64,000 bases of DNA from Andrena cerasifolii (taxonomy: Eukaryota; Arthropoda; Insecta; Hymenoptera; Andrenidae): positions 1,860,001 to 1,924,000 of the forward strand of contig NC_135118.1 of NCBI RefSeq assembly GCF_050908995.1, given 5' to 3'. Positions 1 to 14,100 of this stretch are shown here, piece by piece. The first letter of the stretch is position 1. Each line of letters starts with the position of its first letter. A program made the translations under genes and the position numbers. The notes beneath the pieces are model-generated. The model was not told the DNA's origin, did not search any database, and saw nothing but the letters and a program-made list of their open reading frames with translations.

Positions 1-570
1 CGAAGGAAAAATGTCTGCCGCATCGCGTGGAGTAGTCAGATTTTCTTCTAGACCCTTAGTTTTTAAAATATATAGAAAGATATCTGCAAAAGTGGGTGCA
101 TTTCGGGTGTTCTTTCCCCCTTTGATCGTTGTTTAAACATATTTAAATGTTCATAATGCACCAATAACTTGTATCGTTGTATTCGGGAGGGTTTATAGAA
201 TAATTTAGCGTAACAAGCAACCGAGTAACTATTACTCGTTCGGAGTTGAATATTTCCAGTTTTTTTTTTCAAAATCGAATTTCTCAAAAACTGAGGGTGA
301 TGGCGACAAATGGTTTGCGGATTTGATTTAATCGCACAAAAATCTATAAGAAACGGCTATTGAATGTTACAGAACAAAAAGGCTGTTGGACAGTGATATC
401 TACGTCTTACGCATAGTAAATGTAGATGCAAGACACTCGAACGCCAGTTGGTCTTCTTTTTACTCCTAGAGAGGTATTTTTCACTTTACAAATGGTTTTT
501 CAAGCATTACTTGTGAAACTTTTGCCAGTGAAAATGCCCTGAATTCACAATTTTTTTGCGCATTAACGTC

Positions 571-572
<2 letters not shown>

Positions 573-627
<55 letters not shown>
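573..627. repeat. (TA)n microsatellite
   Basis: An almost pure run of TA dinucleotides, roughly 27 units, with further TA/GTATA-rich patches downstream to about 860. Tracts like this are length-variable and can extrude as cruciforms. Confidence 0.9.
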
Positions 628-630
<3 letters not shown>

Positions 631-1577
631 GCGTAATTTTTTACTTTTAATGTAGTTTTACCATAAAAAAAACGTAATTTTTTGGCTTTTTCGAAGTATA
701 TGTACATATACCATAAAAAACTTCAAAAAAAGGAAATATATATGTATATATATGTATATATATACCATAAAAGAATCGAAGAATCGATGGAAGGAATGAT
801 TAAGAATAAAATCAATTAACTGAATCATTATATTGGAAAATGCAATATGTAATATATATATAATGGCGTTAATGAGCACAATGCAGCACAATGGCACAAT
901 GGCACAGAATGGCTTTTTTCGCTCGCATTAAGAACTACCGAAAATTTCGATAGTGTCGGCTATGGATAATATCGATAGTACAATCGATAGTTCTCCACCT
1001 CTATTACATACGTACCTGTGCGTGTTCTTTGTCTTCTTTGCCTTCGATTAACCAAACACAACTATAAACAAATTTTGGAAAAATATTCATGTCTGCAGGT
1101 TCCCTTTTTTCTTAAAAATGTAAAAATTCACAATGTGAATCTTATTTGAAGCAATACTATATACGAGAAAAATTAAATTTGAATTTTCCAAAATTTCTTT
1201 ACGGTTGTGGTTGGTTAATCAAAGGACAACTATCCCGCACCCAGGACAACTAAAAATTCAAATTTAAATTTTCGCTTTTATAATATCGCTTCGCCCTAAT
1301 TCACAATCAGTTTACAGAGATTACCTAAACTTTAGATTGCCGGGATTTTTTCATTGAAATTGTAAATTGTATTTACTTAAAATTTATGCATATATACCAC
1401 CAACATCGGCAAAGTATCTAAATTTTTACGTGGCCACTATAGTCGCCAGTCCGTGCCTCTAAAAGTTAATAGCAGCATATGCGTCTGTGAATATCAAGCA
1501 TTTGAATGGTCGAAAACGTAGAACCAAATTGTTCGATATCGCGCTTCGTTTTCGTGAGAATCGAGTTTAAAAAGCAG

Positions 1578-1706
1578 AGTACGCGTGCGCCGATGTACTA
1601 ATGTACAGGTCAAGGCGTCTGGGAGGCACGCTGAGGTAAAGCGAACTGCCTAAGCCTAAGTGAAGGTGCCTAAAACTATAGGCATGTACTTCGGTGCACG
1701 CGTACT
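1578..1706. repeat. Short inverted repeat
   Basis: The arm AGTACGCGTGCGCCGA at the left returns as its near-exact reverse complement at the right (TCGGTGCACGCGTACT), about 90 bases apart. It could be a small MITE or a chance hairpin; I could not define a target duplication. Confidence 0.5.
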
Positions 1707-2198
1707 CGGCTAAAATTCAAAGTCAATTTTCTAGAAAAAAAGCGTGATATCAAAAAATTGTATTCTATATTTCCCACTGATTTTGGTAACTATTTACTTT
1801 AGGGATTCCTCATCGATTTTGATGAAATTTAGATACGTTGTAAAACTCGAAATGTTGAACAACTTTTTCATATACATGTTACCGCTGCTCGGCTTTAGTT
1901 TTCGAGATGTTCGTAAAACGTGAGCGGGTCGATAAAGGCCTCGAGGGCCGTAATCGGTGCAGCTCTCTAGAGTCTAGAGACTCTAGGAACCCTGCGGACC
2001 CATTTGATAGCCACACCGCGCTGATCAAAAGTTCTCCTTGGATTACTTTAATTGGACTCAAGTTCAACGGAGGCTAAGGCGGACCATCGGCTATAGCTCA
2101 CGATATAATAATCGTTAATCGGACCTTTCATGCCGGATTGAATCCAATGTGACGAGGTCCCATTTGCCTCTTACTGACAAGAACGTTTGGTGTTTCAG

Positions 2199-5100
2199 GT
2201 ACCATGATTCCCAAGTCTGGTGGAGACTACGCGTACATTAGCGATGCCTTTGGGCCCTTGCCAGCGTTCCTGTACCTCTGGGTGGCGCTGTTCGTCCTGG
2301 TCCCAACCGGAAACGCGATCACGGCCCTAACGTTCGCCCAGTACATCCTGCAACCAGTTTGGCCAGCTTGCGTGCCATCTTACACGGCTGTGCGACTTCT
2401 TGCTGCTGTTATCACGTGTAAGAACACAGCTCACGCTAATTATGATCTATTTAGTATCTTCCGTTCCTTACCGCCCGAGAGAAACAGAACGCTTTCGCTG
2501 TCTGTTCGACTTTTCAAATATATCACTCGCAATGATCACATTGTAATCAGAAACGAACGACTTCTAATCAGATAACTGTAAGGATATTTATATTACATGT
2601 GCATGCAGTGACTCGCATTAATATTCGGACACCATGCTGTGTCAGAGATTGTTGCTCTATATATTTGTTTACAACAGTGTTATTGAATTGCTTTTTTCGT
2701 ATTATATTAAAACACTTATTGTTGTTAGTGTTCCTTCTCGCGAATTTCTCGAGAAATTTTATACTTGCTAATTTCTTATTTCTCAGGAAATACTATTTTT
2801 CTCGTGAAACTTGAGTCTACGAAAATTATTATAAATCTCATTTATTTTCGGAATTGAATTTTTAATTAGTTCAAATTGTATATTACTAGTTAATCGCGAA
2901 CGTATAAACACATCTACAATTTATAATAAATTTTATTAGTAGCATTAGAATCTATATGAATTACAATAGAAAATCTCAGTAGAGAAGATTCGATATTATT
3001 GACTGGTGAAGGTGCTCTTAAATTATTATTTAACAATTTAGAAAAATGGTGTGCCTACTGAATTAAGTAATGAGTTTCTTGTGGCTATTATAGAAGAAAT
3101 ATCGAAAAGAAGAGACAAAATTATTGTATCCCTTATAAAATTGTTGCATAGGTAATGGAGAATCTCTTCAGAAAGATTCAAAAGACGCGTTTGTCATTTA
3201 ATATCCACGCCAAAACAATTTTTAAGTAGCTAGACTTTTCGGAAAATATAACAGTAACCATGATTCTACTGAAAATACTGACAAATTTACGGGTCCTCAA
3301 AATGAAGAATTACCATTAAGAAAACAATTAGAGATAGCAATCGCAGAGAGCCTCCGAGAAATTAGTATCAACCAAGAAGACGATAAATTCTGGACTTTCA
3401 CAAAGGAATTTCATATATTTCGGTCCACTGGAAGGACAACCAATTTACCATAACTTAAGTCAACATCCACTCAAAACGAAAGAAAGTTTTCTACAGCTAC
3501 AGATTTTATCACAAAAAAAAAGGAACAGATGAAAAACCGTTTTGAAATAAAAAAGTAATGTTTCGCTTTGCACAAATTTTGTATTAAATAAATAAATATA
3601 TCAATTATATTTAATATCCGTTTTTCCATTTATACAAGGTTTATGCAAATTAGACAGGAATGAACAATTAGTTAAAGGTTGCTTGTGTTTTTCATAAATA
3701 TTATCAACATTATTCCAAAAATATAAATTTTGTAATATTTTTTTCAATTTCTTGTTACGAGCCGAGGCTGAGGGCAATGAGAGTGGCGGCTGCGAGGCCG
3801 AGGATTGAATTTGTTTGTTGGAGTTTGTTAGTAGCGGACGAACCGGGGTCTGGTATCCCCGGGAGCCGCTATAAGGAGGTTGGAATTTCCGAGAGCCACT
3901 AGGAAGATGGTTGTCGTGGACGAACCGGGGTCTGGGATCCCCGGGAGCCGCTAGGAAAGTGGATATCGTGGACGAACCAGGGTCTGGTATCCCCGGGAGC
4001 CACTAGGAAGGTAAAGTTTCACGGATGAACCGGGGTCTGGTATCCCCGGGAGCCACTAGGAAGGTAAAGTTTCACGGACGAACCGGGGTCTGGTATACCC
4101 GGGAGCCGCTAGGAAGGTGGATATCGTGGACGAACCGGGGTCTGGTATCCCCGGGAGCCACTAGGAAGATGGTTGTCGTGGATGAACCGCGGTTTGGTAT
4201 CCCCGGGAGCCACTAGGAATGTTAGTTCAGCCTCGTAACTTTATAATGTGATACCCCTTGAGCGGTAAAGGGGTATCTTTGTGGGTTGGTCTCAAAGAGG
4301 AAATTCGGATGGTGATTGAAGAGAACACTGAATTTATAAATACTAATTATATTCTGTATATAATAGCAGTCTTTTACAGATGTTTCCGTGTTTTTGTCGC
4401 GGTACCTAGGTCCACCTCTCGGTTTTGACGCACTGAGAAATGCGGGGGTCTCAACAAATAAGTGTTAACAGACACAACACCTATCAGCAACTCTACGTAC
4501 TGTATGGTTTAAGTTGAAATAATACTCGAAGGAGAATACTACTTGGTCTCGCAAGCCTCTTTCGTCTACGCGTGTTAGTCTTCAAATGAGCCCCCGAGTA
4601 TTGATTCGTGGCCCTTTTTATATCGCGAAATTCGGTAAAAAAATTAGTGGGGATATGAATACCTTCATTAAATATTAGGTTTTCCGGGAAAACTCGGTTG
4701 CATCCCACCACTGCAGGAAACTGTGACCCCGCCGGGTCACGCGCATTCCGGACACCCGAAAGGGTTTAAAAGTTCAAAGATAGGGCCGCGTACGTAACAT
4801 TCTCGAGAATTCTCGAGAAGTAGGTATGATCTGATTTCTGATTTCTCGAGAAACAAAAAATATCGAGAAATCAGGAACACTAATTGTAGTTAGTAGAAAC
4901 ATAAACATTATTTAGGTAGCACACAGTTTTTTTTTGCAAAATAACTGATAACATAAAGAATGTCGAAATTTAACATCGCACAAATATTCGGACTCAGCAG
5001 TTTACTGGCTGTAGTAAGTCGTTGGATGCAGTCGGCTATTTTGCTAGTGTATATTGTTTCTAAGCGTAACGTCTAGCGTGCATCAAAGACTCACAAGGAA

Positions 5101-8100
5101 ACATATCGAACCCGAAATTTCTGATTGCAATGAAACTCCGTACGATTGTAGAGCATGTCGGAATATGTAAGAAACGATTTTTTTTCTGCGGAAAAACACT
5201 CCGAGGGGGTGAAATCAGCCCCCAAATTTTCAGCGATTTTTCGTTTTTCGAGTATAACTTTGTAACGGTGCGAGGTAGAAGAAAACCGTAAATGGACAAA
5301 ATGTTCAGTATTTGATGCCGTATAACGCGCTGCGTAAGAAATGTTTGTACGTGCAACAATTTATAAATAAATTAAAGTTTTCGTTATTTTACATATAATT
5401 TCTAACCGCGAGGGTTGGGGACGATCTTTTTCCGTGTAAAAGTTATAATTCGCAATGGTTTACTAAAATGTAAAAGGAAAAAATTTTGGTTCGTTTGTTT
5501 ATTTGTTTACAAAAATTTTCAGCCTTTGTCCATATTACTACCATCTGCCACTTGACAATCGAGGATTTTTTTTACGGAGTTTCATTACGATCAGAATTTT
5601 CGGGTTCGATATGTTTCCTTGTCAGTACCGTTATTGACTTCGTTAATATTAGACGTATTATTAGTGAATTAATATTAGTCATATTATTAGGGACGTAAAG
5701 GCAAAAATACATCCTTTGAAATTCGACAACTGGTTATTTACCACCACAAAGAAAAGAGAAAGTCATGTCGAGAAATAGCCAAATTGCTAAATGTAAGAAA
5801 GAGTACTGTAGCAGATATTGTGCACAGGTATATTCATGAAGATCGAATCGATTCAATTCGGCAAAAGTGACGTCCAAAATTATTCTCGCGAAGGATGCAA
5901 GATTGTTGGAAAAATAAAGAATGATCCTAAAGGAAGCGCTATAAAACTACTTAGCTGCCGAATTATTGCAAGATTCTGGAAAGAAAGTGCATCCCGACAC
6001 AGTGCGTCGGGTATGAAAAACCCATGGATACAACGGCAGGGTTCCACGAAGAAAATCATACATAAACCAAATAAATCGAAAAGAACGATTAAATTTTGCT
6101 AAAGACTACGTTTCTAAAAAGCAAACATGGTGGTACAATGTAATATTTGCGAATGAAAGCAAATTCAAAGTCGTGAATTAATTTCGTCGTAATTTAAGGG
6201 GTTATACCTAGTCAGGCGGCCGAAAAGAGGCGAATGTTTGTGAATTTTTTTTAAAAAAGCGGAAGCATATATTTTTACAGAACTTTTCGCGCTTAAAAGA
6301 GCAACATTTAAAGCAGAGTTGGGCAAAATATAATTTAATTACAACTTACAAATTGCGATTAAAATGTAATTTTGTGGTTGATTACACATTATTTTCCGTA
6401 ATCGTTAATTTAGGTAGTTGACCATTTGGTTTCGTCAACTACCTAAATGAACGATTACAGAAAATAACGTGTAATCAACTACACAATTACATTTTAATCC
6501 TAATTTGTAAGTTGTAATTTGATTACATTTTGCCCAACTCTGATTTAAAGAACCCCATACAGCACACTTCGTGGCGGCAACGTTGCAGGATGGTTGCAGT
6601 AACCTTGCAGTATTGCATGGTTGCAGCGCAATGTGGATGTAACGTTGCTGCGACGTTGCCGTGCAACATTGCACGGGACGGACATAGAATTATTGCTGCA
6701 TAGTTGCATCAATGTTGCGGTGCAATATTGCACGGCAACGTTCCTACAATATTTCTGCAACGTTACGGCAACGTTTGGTAACGTTTCCACAATGTTACAG
6801 CAACGTTGCGCCAGTATTGTGGCAACGTTCCTGCAATGTTGCCGCAATGTTGCTGCAACTACCATTTGAACTTAAAATATTTCCGTTCTTTGTAATCATA
6901 CGAGAAAATGTCTAAGGATAACAATGTTTGCTTCAGAGAGACAATTCTGACAGAGACGATTTTTGTCTCAAGGTTATATTTCCCGAAATTTCAAGATCAT
7001 CGATGATTTTTTTTAATGGAATGACGTATTTTCATTACTGTAACGTTATAGCCAATAAAACTACTACTTCAGCCATGTATAATATGTTGTCCTTTTTGTA
7101 TAGCAATCATTTTTTCCTGAGACATTTTCTCGTATCAATACAAACAACGGAGATATTTTAAGTTTGAATGTTAGGTGAGTCACCCTGTATATTTTAATGC
7201 GTAGAATGACACATGGTGGAAGTTGTAGTACATACTTACTAGTGTTACAAAACCCTAATGGAGTTTGTCAAAATGAGTCTTCGTTTTTGAATAATTTTAG
7301 TTTAAAGTTTTGCATGGTAGGAGTATAAGTTCGAATACGTTAGCATTCTTATCAATCAGTGGTTGTAGCTGCGGCGGTAAAGTGTTCACCTACGACGCTA
7401 CAGGTCGCCGGGTCGAATCCCCTTGGGGGAAAAGAATTTTCTTTGAGAAAAAGAAACACAAGCTTTTATACTTCTATGATTCTGCACACATATATACACC
7501 GTTATATATATGTTTGGCCCTACTGCCCGAAACGTTGCAGGAGGCGGACATAGAATTATTACTGCACCCTTGCGGCAACGTTACGTGCAACATTGCAATC
7601 TTGCACTGCAACCATTCTGTAACTTTGCTGCAAGCAAATATTTACGTTTATAATAAAGTAACCCGACATCCAAGAAGCATTTCTAAAAATTTGGTTTTGC
7701 GATGATCACTGCCATTCGGAACCAGATTATCTACAATCAAAAAACAAAAAAGATTTCGTTAGTATATTAATGTATCCTCAGGTTGACGGAGAGAATTTTC
7801 CGAAATATTAATTTAAAACAAAATGGGGGCTATTTAAAGTTGAAATCATGATTTTTTCGTGCAAAAATCACGCGAAAAAAATCAGGATTTCAACTTTAAA
7901 TAGCCGCCATTTTTTTTTTAAATTAATATTTCGGAAAATTCTCTCCTTCAATCGGAGAATACATTAATATACTAACGAAATGTTTTTTGTTTTTTGATTT
8001 TAGTTAATCTGGTTCCGAATGGTAATGCTCACCGCAAAACCAAATTTTTTGGTACTTTATTATAAACGTAAATATTTTTCTACGAAAAATTTACCAAATG

Positions 8101-11100
8101 TTCTTTAAATGTTGCTCTTTTAAGCGCAAAAAGTTTTGTAAAAATATACGCTTCCGTTTCTTCAAAAAAAATTCACGAATATTCGCTTCTTTTGGGCTGC
8201 CTGACTAGGTATAACCCCTTAAGGGGTATTCTAGTCTAGACACTCGTTTTTGAAGATGATATTTGGAAATTAATTCTGGAAAACCTATCGCGCCTGTAGG
8301 GCAGACGTTTTGCACACATATTTAGTAGTGTTTGAACTATCAACATAATTTTTTGGAATGCATTATATTGACATTTGTCCAAGTTACACGCCGAAGCGCA
8401 GGTCATGTCATCAAAAACCGGCCCCATCGGGCGCACGAATTGCGGCCGTCCTAGTCATCTGAAACGAAAGTACCAAAGATTTTTTTAAACTATATGAGCG
8501 TAGTTATTGCCGGAACTAGATGTAACCAAGTCCGGACATTGTTACCGAAATCGCAGCTGTTTAAAAATTGATATTTGATTTTTTCGACTTTTCTTGAGCT
8601 AAAAGACGGTGTGGGGGAGGTTGTATTAAAACTATTGATATAATTCTAGTTCAGGCTATAAGTGCACATTCACTTTGAATGTGTGTCAAATTTTAGCTCA
8701 ATCGGTCCAGTAGTTTTTGAGAAAAATCTGCGCCCGATTTAAAAAAATTGTTTCGAGAAAAAACGCGTTTAAAGTTTTTCATGCAGTTACGACCTATACG
8801 ACTGAAGTTACGGTAGATAACGACTAATTTCTGTAACTTATCCCTAATCTGCTGTAACAGGACCGTAGAGGAAACCTTCCTCAGCTTAAAAAAAAAATCA
8901 TGTTGTGCATCTCTCTCTTCTCTACTGGCAGTCATAGCCTCTTTAGATACGAGGGTCGAGGGAACGATTACGTGCCACGCTGCGGCTTTAAGGGGAGGTT
9001 CCGGTCTAGAGCCCAAAAAAAAAGGTGATCTTTAGGAATTAATTATAGGAAAACTACTATATATAATTTAATGGGACTTGGTGCATTGTATTAAGGATGT
9101 CTTAAATTATAGAAATATATTTTTCGTTTTATAATTAATCATTGCAGACGGCACTGGGGAATCGTTAAAGTCAAGGCGTCAAAAAATGCATCCAAATCGG
9201 TGGGACCTGTATCCCCAAAAGTTATTATCCGATTCGACTGAAACTTTTTTTATTTTGAAGAATATACTTCTGGCTAGGGGGGATACCAGAAAAAAAATAC
9301 AAAAATGACATTTTTAAAGAAAATAACAACACTTGAACTTTGAAATCACTTTTTCCCTATATTTTTCACCCTTTCAAAAGTACGCCTTTGAAAATTATAA
9401 ATTTTCAATTTTTGTATTTTTTCTGGTACCCCCCTAGCCAGAAGAATATTCTTCAAAATAAAAAAAGTTTCAGTCGAATCGGATAATAACTTTTGGAGAT
9501 ACAGGTCCCACCGATTTTGATCAATTTTTTGACGCCTTGACGTTAACGACTCCCCAGTGCTGATCTTTAATGATTAATTATAAAACAAAAAATATATTTC
9601 TATAATTTAAGACATTCTTAATACGATGCAAAACGCCCCATTAAATTATATATAGTAGTTTTCCTTTAATTAATTCCTAAAGATCACCTATTTTTTGGGG
9701 CTCTAGACCGGGACCTCCCCTTAAGGAGGTGAAAACTAACCTCAAAGTCAAATAGACACTGCCACTTTTTCCCGTATAACTCCCAAGGTACAACAGAGAG
9801 AAAAAAACGTTTCAAACAAAAGTTTAATGTTGCAATAAGCGCTACAAACTTCCGTTAACAAAAATTTTAAAAAAGCTTTTTTTTTTCTTAAAACAAAACT
9901 TTTACCTCACGTTATTACAATTCCACGAGTAAACCGCTCTACTTGTGGATATATCCTGTAACACGCGGCAACGTCTCGCACGGGAACGTTACAAGCGTGT
10001 ACAGTCTAAAGCTCCTATACAGCACGGAAAATAGAATTTTGTCTGCCAATCTAAATTTTTCTACTTCATTTGTATTTTTTGGATATTTAATCCAGTTTTG
10101 TCGTCTGGTACAGATTTTGCGGGCAACTTCAGTTACTGTTCAACTAACTGTACCTACTCTGATGAGCATCAGTATCCTCACCAATGCCTACTTGCAAACC
10201 GGGATCACCTATGTATCTAAAAGCTACCTCCATCTTCTCTTTCCGTGAAAGACCGCCACTTCTGATTTCGTTCACGACATCTAAAAATGTATCCGCCAGG
10301 TAGTTCGCATGGTGTTCTTCGAATCTAAACATGGCACGGTACTATCGGGTATGGTTTCTTCGACTTTTGTAAACCTTGGGGGCACGAATTTGCATGAACA
10401 ACGCCACGATTGCGATTGAGCAGACCAGGCCTTCCCAAGTAGGGGAAATGCACTCCTAAAACAGATGTTTCGGTTCTCCCTCCACCGGTGCGCCTTCAGC
10501 TAAGGTGGGACGACTCCTAAAACCCTCTCTCCGAGGAGACAGTAACGTCGCTGGGAAGCATGTTGGGCGCTTTAGGGCGAAAGTACCAAATGTGTCAAAT
10601 TTTTATAGGAAATTTCATAATCACTTAAAAATAGTAGGAAAAATTAAAATTTAAACTAATTTCATTAAAATGACTTAAAAATACTAGGAAAAATTAAAAT
10701 TTAAACTAGTTTAAATTAAAAATTAAAAATGAAAATTTAAACTAGTTTAAATTAAAAATTAAAAATTAAAAATTAAAAATTAAAAATTAAAATTTAAACT
10801 AGTTTAAATTAAAAATTAAAATTTAAAATTTAAACTAGTTTAAATTAAAAATTAAAAATTAAAATTTAAAATTTAAACTAGTTTAATTTAACAATGTATG
10901 TAATACATTTTTTGTAATTCTTTTTACGTCATTTTGAAATGCTAGTTTAAATTTTAATTTTTCCTACTATTTTTAAGTGATTATGAAATTTCCTATAAAA
11001 ATTTGACACATTTGGTACTTTCGCCCTAAAGCGCCCAACATGCTTCCCAGCGACGTTACTGTCTCCTCGGAGAGAGGGTTTTAGGAGTCGTCCCACCTTA

Positions 11101-14100
11101 GCTGAAGGCGCACCGGTGGAGGGAGAACCGAAACATCTGTTTTAGGAGTGCATTTCCCCTACTTGGGAAGGCCTGGAGCAGACAATTTAAGACAGACGAC
11201 TGGCAGACTTAAGATAACACTAGCATTTATTTGCAGTTTTCAGTAAGTACTATGTGCAGGGTCGGCGCACAGTGGGACGGATCGACGTTTAGGTAGGCAT
11301 TCAGTTCATTTCTTACATATTTCATCATTTAATGATTATAATCTAAGATTACAGGTAATATATTGTATAATAAATACAATAATCATTTTTTTCTCGTCGC
11401 TCTTTTTAATAATGGGACTTCAAGAGTCCCTTCATGTTGATTTCCATATATATGGATCGGGGCTTATTAATAAATTATTTAGAACATCTTGATTTGTCAT
11501 TTTTCGACTGCTCTTTTTGCGTATAATTCGCAGTAGTTTTTAAAATCATTATTTCGGGCGTTCTGGGCTTCCTCGGTTAAATATTCTAAAAAAAAATTTA
11601 GATTTCCATTTTTAGAAAATAATCAGCTTTTACACATTGGAATAGTTTTAGTTAGTCTTTTTCTTGTAATGAAAAATATAAACACTTATATTCTATTGCC
11701 AAATTAAGATTTTTTGTTACCATTTTCGTATTTTTTTAAATTAAAAGAATTGTTCGTATTTGTCCGTAAATTCAAGCATACCTCATAATTCTGGATAGAT
11801 TCAATTTCACAAAATTCAATTATTCATATCCGACCGCATCTGACCCTTTGAAAATTTGATATTTTTTTGCAGAAACGCAGGTGCAAGTCAGGAGAAATAT
11901 ACTATTTTGCTCCGATTTTTTATTTGCAATAATAATTGTGCAAATTGAATGTTTTTAACTTTAAATTACACTAATTGAGTAATGTTCAAATATAATAATA
12001 ATGAGTAATATATGTTGGAAGCGAAGCACGCAGAGGTGTGCAACGTGCAATAGTAGGAATGAAACGCTAGATAAATAAGAATGAATTTTGGGGAAACAAA
12101 TAAAAAGGAAGCAAGCAAGTCCTAATAATGATTTTTTGTGAAAATAGACGCATTCATCTGGATTAGCCAGGCATAATACAAAATTGGAGCAAAATAGTAT
12201 ATTTCTCCTGACGTGCACCTGCGTTTGTGCAAAAAAATATAAATTTTTCAAAGTAAAAATACGAAAATGGTAACAAAAAATCTTAATTTAGCAATAGAAT
12301 ATAAGTGTTTATATTTTTCATTACAAGAAAAAGACTAACTAAAACTATTCCAATGTGTAAAAGCTGATCATTTTCTAAAAATGGAAATCTAAAATTTTTT
12401 TTAGAATATTTAACCGAGGAAGCCCAGAACGCCCGAAATAATGATTTTAAAAACTACTGCGAATTATACGCAAAAAGAGCAGTCGAAAAATGACAAATCA
12501 AGATGTTCTAAATAATTTATTAATATGCCCGGATCCATATATTAAAAAGAGCGACGGGAAAAAAATGATTATTGTATTTATTATACAATATATTACCTGT
12601 AATCTTAGATTATAATCATTAAATGACGAAACTGTCCCACTGTGCGGCGCGAGGATGCTTGGCGCCCTTGTGCAAGAAAATTTTTGGTGCCCCTAAATTT
12701 TTGCACCTGTTTTCTATTTAATATGTTTTGCCTTTACGAGGTACAATAAAAAAGAATTACATTTACATTTTGTTTATATGGGAGTTGGATTCCTCTATTA
12801 TTAAGTCTGTGATATAGTTCTTAGCACCCCCTTGGGCTGGCGCCCTTTTGCGGTGCATTAATTATTGCATAATGGGTTCCGCCGGCCCTGACTATGTGTT
12901 ACGTATACGTATTTCACGCATTTACTGAAAAATTAGTAAAAACTATTACTAATAAATACTTCATCCTTTGTTGCAACTGAGTATTTGCTTGAAAAATCAC
13001 TAGTAAAAGCTTATACTTGCTTTTATGCATACGGCCCACTACTGTCCGAATATTTTTGCGGTATTAAATTTCGGCATTGTCTACTTTATCGCTTATTATG
13101 CAAAAAACTATGCGCTTTAAATAAATAAAATTTGTGTTTTTAATTACTACAATAAGTGTTTTAATATATTAAAAAAAATCTGTTCAATAACATTATTATA
13201 AACAAATATGTAGAGTAATAATCTCTCGCACACCATGGTGTCCGAATATTAATGCGAGTCACCGTAGTGTAAGGTATATTACGCATTTCAGACGAGCTGG
13301 AACGAAATATTATGTCGAGTCCAACTCATTGGAGTTTTGAGGGTTAACCCTTCGGGTGGCGACACTTTGAACCGGGGGTTGAAAACAGTTATGATATCGG
13401 TTTCGGTTCGCGAAATATTTATAACAACCGAAATAATCTTGAAACAGTTACGAGTGAAAAAGATTCTGGCCTATATCGGTTTCGGTTCTACAGAACCTAC
13501 AGTAAGGAGCATAACTGAACCAATAACCACTAGTTTTGTATAAATCTTTATTTATTGCTAAGAATGTAGAAGAATATTAAAAAATGAATATTACAGTAAG
13601 ATTTATTACAGTTAGAAGTAACATCAGAAATTTTTTCAATAATTAATCTCTCCTCGTTTAGCACTGACAAACAAAATGGATTGACTCGGTTTTGCACCAC
13701 GTCCAATATTTGGCAATATTTAATATATATATTTTTTTTAATATTTCGTCCACAACCCTTTTGCTTGCAAAACTGCGCTAATTCGCTTCGGCATACTTTC
13801 TATTAATTTTTTGCAATAATCCGGAGATATTTTTCCCCACTGTTCTTGAATTCTATCGTACAAATTTGTGATTGAAGTTGGTTGGGAGTCATATGAATCC
13901 CGAAGTCGTCTTTTTAGTAAACCCCATAGATTCTCTATGGGGTTGAGGTCGGGGCTCTGTGCAGGCCAATCCAGAACAGAAATTTTTTTTGTACCGAGCC
14001 AATTTTTCACACTTTTAGCAGTGCGCTTAGGGTCTCGGTCATGCATGAAAATTACATTTTCAGCTTCAAAAGGCATATTTTCAACAGCATCTATGAGATG

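Larger units (their letters stand above)
1..2198. other. Transporter intron / upstream sequence, no gene seen
   Basis: AT-rich non-coding DNA left of the first transporter exon in the window. Because that exon opens with a split codon, at least one earlier coding exon must lie further left, so this stretch is read as intron. It holds a TA microsatellite (573-627), a degenerate inverted repeat (about 1041-1225), a second one (1578-1706) and, at about 1780-1920, a fragment resembling the long foldback at 62395-63170. No open frame here looks like a conserved protein. Confidence 0.6.
2605..5015. repeat. Dispersed repeat split by a hAT insertion
   Basis: Segments 2605-2725 and 4883-about 5015 together match, in inverse orientation, the repeat at about 13025-13262. 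Shared motifs are ATTCGGACACCAT and CGACATTC/CGGCATTG. The gap between them is exactly the hAT element at 2726-4882, so the older repeat was the target. Both ends carry an ATATTCGGAC motif in the same orientation, so I cannot call it a simple inverted-repeat element. Confidence 0.55.
6194..8222. mobile_element. TTAA-flanked long-palindrome element, with insertions in its left arm
   Basis: Flanked by TTAA at 6194-6197 and 8219-8222. Ends are GGGGTTATACCTAGTCAGGC and its reverse complement. The right arm (about 7860-8218) pairs with 6198-6313 plus about 7628-7845. The left arm is interrupted by a 229-bp hAT MITE and a block holding a GCAACGTTGC-type minisatellite and a tRNA-like segment. The central loop is only about 15 bases, so the uninterrupted element was a nearly perfect hairpin of about 730 bases. 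TTAA targeting fits piggyBac or Kolobok superfamilies; no transposase is present. Confidence 0.72.

Noticed and set aside
3838..4220. A CRISPR-like array
   Set aside because: The 52-53-bp units are contiguous minisatellite copies without distinct spacers, in a eukaryotic genome inside a hAT element.
6435..6915. Several overlapping open frames rich in Cys, Arg, Asn and Val
   Set aside because: Products of the degenerate GCAACGTTGC minisatellite and the adjacent MITE; no start context or family motif.
7360..7430. A functional tRNA gene
   Set aside because: B-box-like and A-box-like motifs are present but acceptor and anticodon stems could not be formed.
9943..10248. A 101-codon plus-strand open frame
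   Set aside because: It is the antisense shadow of the Harbinger transposase remnant on the minus strand.
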